Source: a virus
Direction: 5' to 3' (one strand)
IMG/VR virus record: IMGVR_UViG_3300035438_000701
Coordinates: 1 to 20,752 of that record
DNA length: 20,752 nucleotides
Shown here: positions 13,943 through 20,752 of the stretch, piece by piece
How the letters are laid out: each line of letters starts with the position of its first letter
How positions within the stretch are numbered: position 1 is the stretch's first letter
Translations under genes and position numbers: made by a program
The notes under the pieces: generated by a model
Database searches by the model: none
Told to the model about the DNA's origin: nothing
The model's input: only the letters and a program-made list of their open reading frames with translations

Positions 13943-15355
13943 CTAGAATAACGTAGAGAATCTGATAGAGCTTAAATCTAAAGTTTTTAAATCTTGTGGC
14001 GTAGTTGTTATCTCCCCTGTACTTCTTACAGTTACTATGAGCACTTCGTTATTACCTGCTCCGTTATACACACACGGACATACAAATGACTGTGTTCTAG
14101 CAGGTCTGAATTTAGCACTCCCTATTGTACCTATAATATCATCTCCCGCACCCGCATATCCTAAAGGGTCAACGAACTTAACTAGTCCATTTAATGTGAC
14201 CTCAGTACCTTTTTTATGGGCTACTAATTTACGAGTCCCTAGTAGGATACTGCCCTCGTAAGGTATAGCTGAGTTATAATACTCATATCCTTGTGGGTCA
14301 GTCCTCCACCCTTTACCTGTGCCGTCCAAAGGGGCTACTGATACTATAGCGAAGTTATGATACACTCCATATAAATCCGTAACTTTTTCAGCTAGTGAGT
14401 TGTAGGCACTTTTTACCATCCACTTACCATCAATCATCTGAAACGTCATAACAGCCTCAGGAGAAATCATAATGTTCCTAGGGGCTTGTGTATTTAACGA
14501 ATTTGTATAATCGTCTAAGTATATAGGCGATGAGTAGTCTCTGAATAAGAAACATCTAGTGGTACTACTAGCAGCGCTTCTGTAGCCAAATATTACAGTT
14601 ATCTCTTCTCCGTCTCCGTAAGCAGTTACAGCTCCTGTCACGGGATGCTTCTTTACGAAATTCAGTATGTAACTATCCGTAACGTGCGGGTCTACTAATA
14701 TCCTTTGGTAGTTGTAATCGGGGTGTAAGTAACATCTGTGCGTAGCATCACCTACGGTTTGACCATACCCCGCAGCCGTGTTATCTAAATACGCCCACTT
14801 TTGGCGCTTAGTAAACTGATGCTCTCTATTACGTATCAAACTAAGAATATCTGTAGCAAAAGGGGTTTCATCTCTTACCCAAGTACAATCAGCTAAATCT
14901 ACGTTAACTTCTCCAACATATAGCCTGCCTATAATGGTCTGCTTTTCGGGCACAGTAAGAGCGGGGTCTACAGGATTTAGGTCAGGAGTCCCTTCAATGA
15001 TTTTGTAGATAGCTGTTTGCCCTCCAATTATTTGAACTTTCTCGTGTTCAATTACTAGTAAATCTATGCGCACATAGCCCGACACATTAGTGCTTACAGG
15101 TATGTCAATGTACGCATCTTCTATCACTACTACACCCTGCTTAGTTTTAGTTATGCCTGCGTTATTAAGCTCGGTCAAATTTTCTTTTATGGATACTAAG
15201 CCTACCTCATGGTCTAAGCGCATGGTAAGTCCCGAAGGATTAGTGAAAATGTCAAAGCCTCTGTAGACCCCGAATTTTAAGATGCCTAAGTGCATCCTGT
15301 TAAATAAGTCAGAGGCATCATCCTCTTTCCATTCTAATAATCTAGTTTGTGCCAT
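13943..15355 (-). CDS. Tail fibre / distal baseplate protein, 470 residues
   Basis: The protein comes directly after the gpI-like gene, the position of the fibre gene H in P2-like phages. Residues ~20-170 (LKFGVYRGFDIFTNPSG, VRIDLLVIEH, EKQTIIGRLYVG) form a beta-rich adaptor-like domain similar to those that dock fibres to baseplates. The centre has no repeats. The C-terminus (AKFRPARTQSFVCPCVYNG, then a strand IVTVRSTGEI) looks like the beta-sandwich tips of phage fibres that contact the receptor. No chaperone domain, collagen-like repeat or enzymatic motif is seen. The assignment is from position and fold-like pattern, not from a strong family motif. It ends the tail block. Confidence 0.65.
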   Translation of the reverse strand: MAQTRLLEWKEDDASDLFNRMHLGILKFGVYRGFDIFTNPSGLTMRLDHEVGLVSIKENLTELNNAGITKTKQGVVVIEDAYIDIPVSTNVSGYVRIDLLVIEHEKVQIIGGQTAIYKIIEGTPDLNPVDPALTVPEKQTIIGRLYVGEVNVDLADCTWVRDETPFATDILSLIRNREHQFTKRQKWAYLDNTAAGYGQTVGDATHRCYLHPDYNYQRILVDPHVTDSYILNFVKKHPVTGAVTAYGDGEEITVIFGYRSAASSTTRCFLFRDYSSPIYLDDYTNSLNTQAPRNIMISPEAVMTFQMIDGKWMVKSAYNSLAEKVTDLYGVYHNFAIVSVAPLDGTGKGWRTDPQGYEYYNSAIPYEGSILLGTRKLVAHKKGTEVTLNGLVKFVDPLGYAGAGDDIIGTIGSAKFRPARTQSFVCPCVYNGAGNNEVLIVTVRSTGEITTTPQDLKTLDLSSIRFSTLF

Positions 15356-15360
15356 GTGTT

Positions 15361-16011
15361 CTAACTGTTATAATCAAGTGAATAATCTAATGAATAATCG
15401 AATGTAAGTCCTAGCGGACTGCCGTTGTAGCTTACTTCCTCTAGGATTGCGTGTATAGGCTGATTGAATGTTATAATACTCTCAATCGCTCTTAAAATAT
15501 CTACTGTTATGCTCACACCACCACTAAGCTCTAAAGAGTATCTAGTACATACATCACAACAGCCATCTAAGCGCCTATCATCATCGTCTATGGTTAATGG
15601 GCTATCTAGCCCACATATAATGTCGTATTCTGTTAAGCTAACTAGCGTTATGCCTAACAGATTGAACAGTACCTCGTAGCCACGCCTAGAGCCTCTTATT
15701 GGGTAGTATCTTAAAATCTTCTGAACTACTTGTCTGCGCCTTGCTATCGTACTGCCTAGAAATAGTATGTCTACTTCTTGTGAATAGCCTAGCTCGCTTT
15801 CTATGTATGGCACATACCTATCGTAACAAGTGATAGGCTCACAAACATTCGCTAATAGGTAGTCTAATAGCGGTTTGATGTTCTCGTCTATATCTTCCCC
15901 AATACTCTCGTTATAACGCTCTAAAGTGCCCTTCTCGTTAACGTCCTTATTGGTGTCTGTTCTCTTATCTTCCCCTGAGAAGTAATTGAATATTTTGTCT
16001 ACGAATAACAT
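15361..16011 (-). CDS. P2 gpI-like baseplate wedge protein
   Basis: Residues ~43-125 follow the gpI pattern: LLDYLLANVCEPITCYDRY, IESELGY, an IARRRQVVQKILRYYPIRG helix and a RRGYEVLFNLLGI segment. This corresponds to the 'rR.li......kGT..gv...l..lG' feature of phage tail protein I, which joins the wedge with gpJ. The C-terminal part is beta-rich and ends with a short repeat, FDYSLDYSLDYN. The start shares one base with the gpJ stop (TAATG) and has a strong Shine-Dalgarno sequence (AGGAGGT, 16017-16023). Family identity is from pattern and from its place after gpJ. Confidence 0.8.
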   Translation of the reverse strand: MLFVDKIFNYFSGEDKRTDTNKDVNEKGTLERYNESIGEDIDENIKPLLDYLLANVCEPITCYDRYVPYIESELGYSQEVDILFLGSTIARRRQVVQKILRYYPIRGSRRGYEVLFNLLGITLVSLTEYDIICGLDSPLTIDDDDRRLDGCCDVCTRYSLELSGGVSITVDILRAIESIITFNQPIHAILEEVSYNGSPLGLTFDYSLDYSLDYNS

Positions 16012-17690
16012 TAGATACCTCCTGTTGCGCTAATTGATATATCTGCTAATTCTATGATTGGTATTGAAGGCTCTAACAACTCTAGCGTTCCATAGAACGG
16101 ATAAGTGTAAAACTCCCATTGCTGCCCTGTTGTGTAAGTACTTACATTGCTTACTGTGAAGTTAATCTCAGAGAACGAATGAGCAGTCCCAGGATTGAAC
16201 GTGCCCAAATACACATTATTTCTTATTATCTCGTAAGAAGCCGCAGCTCCCACACCGCCTATTATTACCCGTATAACCCACTTAAGAGATACAGTACTTC
16301 CGATGTTTACTACTCTAGTCCAAAGTAGTTGGTATACGTTACTCCCTAAAGGTCTAGCGTATGGCACAGGGGTCATTTTCACAATGTTACTGTGCTTTAC
16401 GCCTGTGGTCTCTTCTATAGTTTCGTACACATCTGAGAGCTGCATAGTACCCATGATTTCTTGATTAGCTACCGAGCCGAAAACTACTAGCCTATCAGCT
16501 ACTAAAGCTGCCGTACTAGCGTTCACATACTGAGGTAGCACTCTTAAATCTATGATTAATTGTACGTGTACAGTACCCGCAGGCTTTACACGTACAGGCA
16601 CACATATTTCTCTTTTATCATCAAACCATGTTTCAGTATCTGAGCATAGTAAAGCTGTGGCTATACCGCCACCGTCAGGCACTATGTAGATGTCTACAGT
16701 CTTACCACAGTTAAAGAACTCTTTAGCTCTTGCCACACCCGCAGCTAGCTCAGCTATATCTCTGTAGTTGTAGCGTGTTACAGCCGTCCACATCGTTCTG
16801 ATAGATAGTGGTATTCTCTTCTTAAGCTGAGCCATTGTTTCTACGTCTTGACCTCCTACAGCAGGGTTAGGATTGTTACAAGTAATTGTAACACCTACAG
16901 GCAGCGTTATGGTGCTCACTATAGTGGTTATCGTTGAAGCAGCTACATTACCATCTAGCCCATCCGTAACGTAGTAGTTAGCTGTTAGTGTATCTCCCGC
17001 AGTAAGCTTTTTAGCGTTGAAGTCATTACCTACTATAAATACTGTTTCTTGTAGCTTGTTTACGCTCTGTACGAAGTGCTCATCTGCACCTAAACTAAAT
17101 GCTAAAGTTAACTTAGGTGTCCAAGGCGTACCGTTTACAATTAGTATAGCTGTATCGTTAGCTATAGATGTTCCGATAACTATTTCTTCTGACTCTGTGC
17201 CTAAAGCTATGCCTACTGCTGCCCCCACTACTTCTACTCTTTGCTTAGCGCTTACAACCCCTACAGTAGCTCCTATAGGTATGATAATCGTAGTTGAGGT
17301 AAAGTAGTCTATAGCACTACCCGTCTTTCTTACTCTTGTATTAGCAGGTATTGTTATGGCTGACGGAGCAGGTACGTTCAAAGTAAACTCTATATCCACC
17401 GTAGCGGGTATAGAGCTTTTTACAGGGTAATCTAATGTACGAGCTTTGGATATGTGTGAGGCATACAGACGAGCGGAATCTAAGTGAGACTCTCTAGCTA
17501 CGTTATCCGTATAGTACCCTAGCATTTCTGCGATAGCTGACCAAATGCTTAGCATCTTAACGAATATGTTACTTTCGCTGTGGTCAGTAATCTCAGGCAC
17601 TCTAGCCTGCATTATTGTTATTACTTGTGACTTAATTTGTTGGTAGCTACGGTCTACGTACCTAATCCAAGTATTCTCCATGAAACCCAT
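16011..17690 (-). CDS. Baseplate J-like protein (P2 gpJ / T4 gp6 type)
   Basis: This 559-residue protein should form the baseplate wedge ring. The N-terminus (residues ~20-80) has IMQARVPEITDHSESNIF and IAEMLGYYTDNVAR, then AITIPANTRVRKTGSAIDYF (111-130), a standard gpJ strand region. QDVETMAQLKKRIPLSI (281-297), RYNYRDIAELAAGVARAKEF (306-325) and the VDIYIVPDGGG strand (332-342) are the hallmark of the baseplate J family. The C-terminus (about 420-559) carries extra beta-rich sequence with a fibronectin-like look. It is preceded by the gp25-like gene with a TAATG overlap and followed by gpI. MENTW at residue 4 is an alternative start. Confidence 0.9.
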   Translation of the reverse strand: MGFMENTWIRYVDRSYQQIKSQVITIMQARVPEITDHSESNIFVKMLSIWSAIAEMLGYYTDNVARESHLDSARLYASHISKARTLDYPVKSSIPATVDIEFTLNVPAPSAITIPANTRVRKTGSAIDYFTSTTIIIPIGATVGVVSAKQRVEVVGAAVGIALGTESEEIVIGTSIANDTAILIVNGTPWTPKLTLAFSLGADEHFVQSVNKLQETVFIVGNDFNAKKLTAGDTLTANYYVTDGLDGNVAASTITTIVSTITLPVGVTITCNNPNPAVGGQDVETMAQLKKRIPLSIRTMWTAVTRYNYRDIAELAAGVARAKEFFNCGKTVDIYIVPDGGGIATALLCSDTETWFDDKREICVPVRVKPAGTVHVQLIIDLRVLPQYVNASTAALVADRLVVFGSVANQEIMGTMQLSDVYETIEETTGVKHSNIVKMTPVPYARPLGSNVYQLLWTRVVNIGSTVSLKWVIRVIIGGVGAAASYEIIRNNVYLGTFNPGTAHSFSEINFTVSNVSTYTTGQQWEFYTYPFYGTLELLEPSIPIIELADISISATGGI

Positions 17691-18085
17691 TAGTATTTTA
17701 GTTTAGTGTAAAAAGGATAAACAAAAGCTGCAATCTGATTGTACTTTGGGACGAATGTATTTATCGTAGCGGTACAACTACCTTCATCTGTGTTAGATGC
17801 GTACGTTATACTCTCTATAACAGCTCTAGTTTCCCATTTTTCTAAAGCTTCAAATATTACTAAATCTAATAAGGCTTCCACGCTTTCATCTAACACTTCA
17901 AATTGTACTTGTCTTAATCTACTTCCGTATTGTCTTAAGAATAGTCTAGTACCGATTGGTGTATTAAGAATGTCTTTAATAGATTGACCTACAACAGTCA
18001 AACCCGCTACTAGCTGAGGACTCCCATCCTGTAAGCTTATCGGGTATTCTATAGCTGTTCCTAAGTATATTATCGCATTATTCAT
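17690..18085 (-). CDS. gp25/gpW-like baseplate wedge and sheath-initiator protein
   Basis: This 131-residue protein has the family core: IKDILNTPIGTRLFLRQYGS (residues ~31-50), in which 'iL.Tp.GtR.....yGs' is diagnostic, then a helix with LDLVIFEALEKWETRAVIES and closing strands. T4 gp25 and P2 gpW start sheath polymerisation at the baseplate, so this implies a contractile tail. It is followed by gpJ in the usual order with a one-base overlap. A TAAATTTGC box sits 4 bases upstream of the ATG, which makes its own transcript possible. Confidence 0.9.
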   Translation of the reverse strand: MNNAIIYLGTAIEYPISLQDGSPQLVAGLTVVGQSIKDILNTPIGTRLFLRQYGSRLRQVQFEVLDESVEALLDLVIFEALEKWETRAVIESITYASNTDEGSCTATINTFVPKYNQIAAFVYPFYTKLKY

Positions 18086-18088
18086 GGT

Positions 18089-18097
18089 GCAAATTTA
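18089..18097 (-). promoter_or_regulatory. Possible -7 box before the gp25-like gene
   Basis: TAAATTTGC is an exact TAnnTTTG match, but 20 bases upstream there is TAAA rather than TTTG, and a palindromic repeat (18108-18122) fills the spacer and -33 region. The start point would fall at or near the ATG (18083-18085), giving a leaderless RNA. Confidence 0.35.
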
Positions 18098-18107
18098 TAA
18101 CAAATTA

Positions 18108-18122
18108 TTAAAGTAGCTTTAA
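18108..18122. repeat. 15-bp palindromic repeat, perfect, between two tail genes
   Basis: TTAAAGTAGCTTTAA lies 2 bases after the stop of the 150-residue gene and overlaps the spacer/-33 area of a possible promoter, an operator-like position. Confidence 0.65.
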
Positions 18123-18124
18123 TT

Positions 18125-18577
18125 TTATGTCCAAAGTACAGTAACTCCTAATACAGTAGCTGTCCCTGTCATAAACCAATCTTTTATAGTACTCGCCATA
18201 GATAAAGCTACAACCTCAGCGCTAGCTCCTGAGAATCCTAGAGCCGCACTAGTAGAAAAGTCTATGAGTGTTGGAGGGGGTACTGCTGCTAAACCTATCA
18301 TTCCGCTAGCTAATTGAGCTGCGTAGGCTGCGAACGCATTGCTTAAGCCTACCATACCTGTAACAGGCACTTGGGCTATTACTATTGCCTCGAACGCTGC
18401 TTTAGCTGCTGCGTGTGCAGTACTAATTGGTACAATATCTAAGGTGGTTTGCTTTACTATTTCTCCCCATTTATCCGCAGCGTCTACTATATCCGTAGGA
18501 AAACCGACAAATCCAGTATAGGAAGTGTCGGTTATCTCACGTATTAATAAAGCTATATCATTTAGTGGTAACAACAT
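18125..18577 (-). CDS. Unrecognised tail-block protein, ~150 residues
   Basis: From the ATG at 18577 the protein begins MLLPLNDIALLIREITD and continues with an Ala-rich helical stretch (HAAAKAAFEAIVIAQVP) and a Gly/Ala-rich half. An upstream GTG at 18643 also gives an open frame, but it would overlap the spike gene by 86 bases and add a basic, unlike segment, so the ATG (20-base overlap) is preferred. No PAAR, lysozyme or metal motif is seen. It sits between the gp5/gpV-like spike and gp25-like genes, where other phages encode PAAR tips or small baseplate parts. It is probably a tail or baseplate component. I cannot name it. Confidence 0.6.
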   Translation of the reverse strand: MLLPLNDIALLIREITDTSYTGFVGFPTDIVDAADKWGEIVKQTTLDIVPISTAHAAAKAAFEAIVIAQVPVTGMVGLSNAFAAYAAQLASGMIGLAAVPPPTLIDFSTSAALGFSGASAEVVALSMASTIKDWFMTGTATVLGVTVLWT

Positions 18578-19253
18578 TGGATAGTATAGTTTGAATCGTT
18601 GCTTGAATAGCTTGGAACGCAGGCGTATTAATTGGTGTACCACTAGCTCCGAAAGCTGTAGGAACTGTTATAGCTTGTATCTGAGCAAATAGCTGATTAA
18701 GTAAAGTTTCTAGTGTCTGCCCCTTAACTCCTTTTTCAACTCCTAATCCTGCGCCCTCAGAGCCTAGGTTAACTTTCCCTGCCCCGTCAGGAATCAAATT
18801 TATATGAGTATCTTTTAATACTACTTTTGCTCCTTTGGAATTTTTTATAGTTATCGCTCCTACTATATCATCGAAGATTATACTCTGATTTGCTTTAGTT
18901 AATATAAAGTGATATTGTACTCCTACCTTAGCTATATCAGGAACATCGTCAGTTCTCCAATTACCATATTCCCATATAGGAAATCTAGGTAGTCCATTTT
19001 CAAATGATACCCATACTTGGTCTCCTATATCGGGTATAAAGCTTATGCCCATTTTAGAGCCTTTTACCATACCTTTCGGGTGTGCCCAATAGTCGTAAGG
19101 CTCAGAGTAGATAGAGTTAACCATTACCTGTAATCTACCTTTATGTTCGGGGTCTGCGTTGTCCACAACAGTCCCTCTGTAAGATGCGTAGTACCTTTTA
19201 AAGTACTCCATGCCTACCCTTCTAAATATTCTTGATAGTTCTTGTGCAATCAT
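18558..19253 (-). CDS. gp5/gpV-like baseplate spike protein
   Basis: Residues ~20-100 form the OB-fold of gpV/gp5/VgrG spikes: YRGTVVDNADPEHKGRLQV, then GISFIPDIGDQVWVSFENG (a typical 'P.vGD.V.V.Fe.Gdp..P'), then FPIWEYGNW. Residues 115-165 give repeating strands (QSIIFDDIVGAITIKNSKG, KVVLKDTHINL), as in the beta-helix that makes the membrane-piercing needle. The C-terminus is helical (LETLLNQLFAQIQAI). No lysozyme domain is present, unlike T4 gp5. A strong Shine-Dalgarno sequence (GGAGG, 19257-19261) precedes the ATG, which overlaps the hub gene by 4 bases. Confidence 0.88.
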   Translation of the reverse strand: MIAQELSRIFRRVGMEYFKRYYASYRGTVVDNADPEHKGRLQVMVNSIYSEPYDYWAHPKGMVKGSKMGISFIPDIGDQVWVSFENGLPRFPIWEYGNWRTDDVPDIAKVGVQYHFILTKANQSIIFDDIVGAITIKNSKGAKVVLKDTHINLIPDGAGKVNLGSEGAGLGVEKGVKGQTLETLLNQLFAQIQAITVPTAFGASGTPINTPAFQAIQATIQTILSNVVTTK

Positions 19254-20752
19254 AATCCTCCGAATGTTGGGTATGCTGTCGCATCGTTTTTATTAACTAT
19301 TCTAGGTCTAACATATTGACCGTTGCTTAACTTGCTAGCTACAGGTATGTGACCATCTGCTGCATCATACACCGTAGCTTGATATGTTGGATTCTCAGTC
19401 TCAGGCTCTTCATTGCGCTTGCCCTCACCTACTCCATCATCAGTAGCATTTCTGCTAAGGTCTAAAGTAGTTTTGAAAGCTGTATCCACCTTATGCCTAA
19501 CACCTTGAATGTACCACTTACCTGAATGTCTTTTAGCTGCATTTTTAATGGTGATAATCGTATTCACTTCTCTGTCTACATCGCCTTCTATTTCTAGTAT
19601 GCAGACTTGCTTTTTATCTTTCTCTTCCGACTGTAAGCTCTCTGCTACTGCCTTAGCTTCCTCGTTGTTTTTACTAGGCATTGGGTACTTCTGATACCAT
19701 ATAGGATTACCTTTATCGTCTAGCCCTGTGTGAGCCATCCAATTACCTTCTGCATCAAACGCATTACCCTTGTACTTATCACCTACTAGTGTTTCAGTAT
19801 TGTTAGCTATACTAGATGTGGTCGCAGGTCTTTTACCTCCATTGCTCACATCTACATTACCTCCATAATCGCCTGCCGTTTCATCATCTAACAACTTGCC
19901 ATCGGGGTCTGTATAACCTAGAGCTGTTTCAGTCCCACCACCCTTTTTAGTGCTAGTGCGCTTGTGTATCTTAAAACTGTAAATAGTATCTACCTCTAGC
20001 GTAAACGTACGGGTGCTTTCTGAGTCGTAGGACTTCTTTACGTAATAAAGTGTACCATTGCTAACATACGATATGTATTTCGCTCCATTAACGCCATCTT
20101 TTGACCTATCAGCCAATTCTTGTATAAACTCAAAATCCGACAAGTTGCCTTGCGGGTAGTCAGAAGTTAAAGCTACTTTAGAAATATCGTCCGTCTTAAT
20201 CTTAAGACTATGCTTCCTGCCTAGGTCTTGTAGGATAGCTTCTAGCTGAGTGCCTTTCTTCCATACTTTATCAGAGCTAAACATTTTCATATCCTTACCT
20301 GTATCGCAACACCTTAAGATTAGGTGAGTCCCTGAGTCCAAGTAGTCAAAGTCAATATCCATGATGTACAACTGCATGGTCTTAGAAGTTTCTTCCAAGA
20401 ATCCGAATTGTACTACTACACCATTGCCCTCTGTACATAAAGCATTATCACATATAGTACGAGCGTGGATACCTGATATTTTAATCGTGAGGTTAGTGTC
20501 CTTGCTTATCGTATCCTCATAATCTATTGAAGTAACGAAATCTGATATGTCCGTAGTCTTACTGAAATCTATTGGAGCAGCCCTATACTCATCTATGTAC
20601 TCCCCGCCTTCGGGCGGTAAAACCTCACTTCCGTATAGGTCTTGCCACAGTCTTGTCTGATTAGCTTTCCCCACGTATAAGTCTCTATAGCCATCTTCTC
20701 CATATAAATCTATTGCATTTTTCTTGAAGTTTTCAAGTTTAACAGCTCTAGG
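19250..20752 (-). CDS. gpD-like baseplate hub protein with possible LysM-like N-terminus (start outside window)
   Basis: The frame is open from the stop at 19250 to the right edge: 500 residues are visible and the true start lies beyond 20752. A GTG at 20674 is not needed as a start, because 26 further in-frame codons precede it. The first visible ~50 residues (NAIDLYGEDGYRDLY, VGKANQTRLWQDLYGSEVLP) look like a LysM-type module, as in tail proteins that bind peptidoglycan or the hub. Then come strands ending at NLSDFEFIQELADR (visible 203-216), the 'sdleFLqrLa' segment of gpD/VgrG-type hub proteins. These form the ring to which the spike attaches and which passes DNA. It lies directly upstream of the spike gene, the expected order. 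Confidence 0.75.
   Translation of the reverse strand, partial: PRAVKLENFKKNAIDLYGEDGYRDLYVGKANQTRLWQDLYGSEVLPPEGGEYIDEYRAAPIDFSKTTDISDFVTSIDYEDTISKDTNLTIKISGIHARTICDNALCTEGNGVVVQFGFLEETSKTMQLYIMDIDFDYLDSGTHLILRCCDTGKDMKMFSSDKVWKKGTQLEAILQDLGRKHSLKIKTDDISKVALTSDYPQGNLSDFEFIQELADRSKDGVNGAKYISYVSNGTLYYVKKSYDSESTRTFTLEVDTIYSFKIHKRTSTKKGGGTETALGYTDPDGKLLDDETAGDYGGNVDVSNGGKRPATTSSIANNTETLVGDKYKGNAFDAEGNWMAHTGLDDKGNPIWYQKYPMPSKNNEEAKAVAESLQSEEKDKKQVCILEIEGDVDREVNTIITIKNAAKRHSGKWYIQGVRHKVDTAFKTTLDLSRNATDDGVGEGKRNEEPETENPTYQATVYDAADGHIPVASKLSNGQYVRPRIVNKNDATAYPTFGGL
20167..20181. repeat. 15-bp palindromic repeat, one mismatch, inside the hub gene
   Basis: TTAAAGCTACTTTAG departs from the consensus in its last base. 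Here the frame reads KVAL, unlike the KATL/KAAL of the other coding copies. Confidence 0.5.

Noticed and set aside
18578-18643. Upstream GTG start for the 150-residue tail-block protein
   Set aside because: It would overlap the spike gene by 86 bases and add an unlike basic segment; the ATG at 18577 needs only a 20-base overlap.
20672-20674. GTG at 20674 as the start of the hub gene
   Set aside because: The frame stays open for 26 more codons to the window edge with plausible protein sequence, so the gene is truncated by the window.
1-20752. tRNA genes, CRISPR arrays, insertion sequences, integrase or attachment sites
   Set aside because: No cloverleaf-like stretch, regularly spaced repeats, transposase or recombinase motif, or terminal repeat was seen on either strand; the gaps are also too small for most of them.

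Overview
The window looks like part of a tailed, contractile-tail bacteriophage (myovirus) genome or prophage, most likely infecting a member of the Bacteroidetes. Every gene I can support is on the minus strand, packed with short gaps or overlaps. The host guess rests on two things seen in the sequence. Leader genes have A/T-rich upstream regions without a Shine-Dalgarno sequence. At least three unit boundaries carry a promoter of the Bacteroidetes type (TTTG, exactly 20 bases, then a TAnnTTTG-like box). No tRNA, rRNA, CRISPR array, integrase or insertion sequence was seen.

Reading in the direction of transcription (right to left), positions 20752-13943 are a tail/baseplate block in a P2/T4-like order: hub protein (gpD-like, cut by the window edge), gp5/gpV-like spike, an unrecognised protein, gp25/gpW-like sheath initiator, gpJ/gp6-like baseplate wedge, gpI-like wedge protein and a fibre-like protein. 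Positions 13871-12096 are a nucleotide-metabolism unit: a DUF6166-like protein, a deoxynucleoside monophosphate kinase and a MazG/HisE-like nucleotide pyrophosphohydrolase. It starts at a promoter at 13902-13934 and ends at a strong hairpin terminator at 12037-12076. Positions 12003-8130 hold a Cys-rich protein, a Ros/MucR-type zinc-finger protein, three small unknown proteins and a DnaB-like replicative helicase. Positions 8062-734 are a replication operon behind a promoter at 8087-8119: a small protein, a zinc-finger/TOPRIM primase, a one-TM peptide, an unknown protein, a UvsW-like helicase, two unknown proteins and a UDG-like/3'-5' exonuclease/family A DNA polymerase fusion. It ends at a hairpin at 709-739, which overlaps the promoter of a T4 gp32-like single-strand binding protein running off the left edge.

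Together the genes supply a nearly complete replisome (primase, DnaB-type helicase, SSB, polymerase, branch-remodelling helicase) with dNTP supply and cleaning, plus most of a baseplate.

The most unusual signals are at the DNA level. A manual scan finds no GATC, GGCC, CCGG or CGCG in the 20.7 kb, while GCGC occurs about 30 times and CTAG is abundant. A 15-bp palindrome, TTAAAG-NNN-CTTTAA, recurs five times perfectly and four times with one mismatch, both in genes and at gene starts. The counts were made by eye and should be recomputed.
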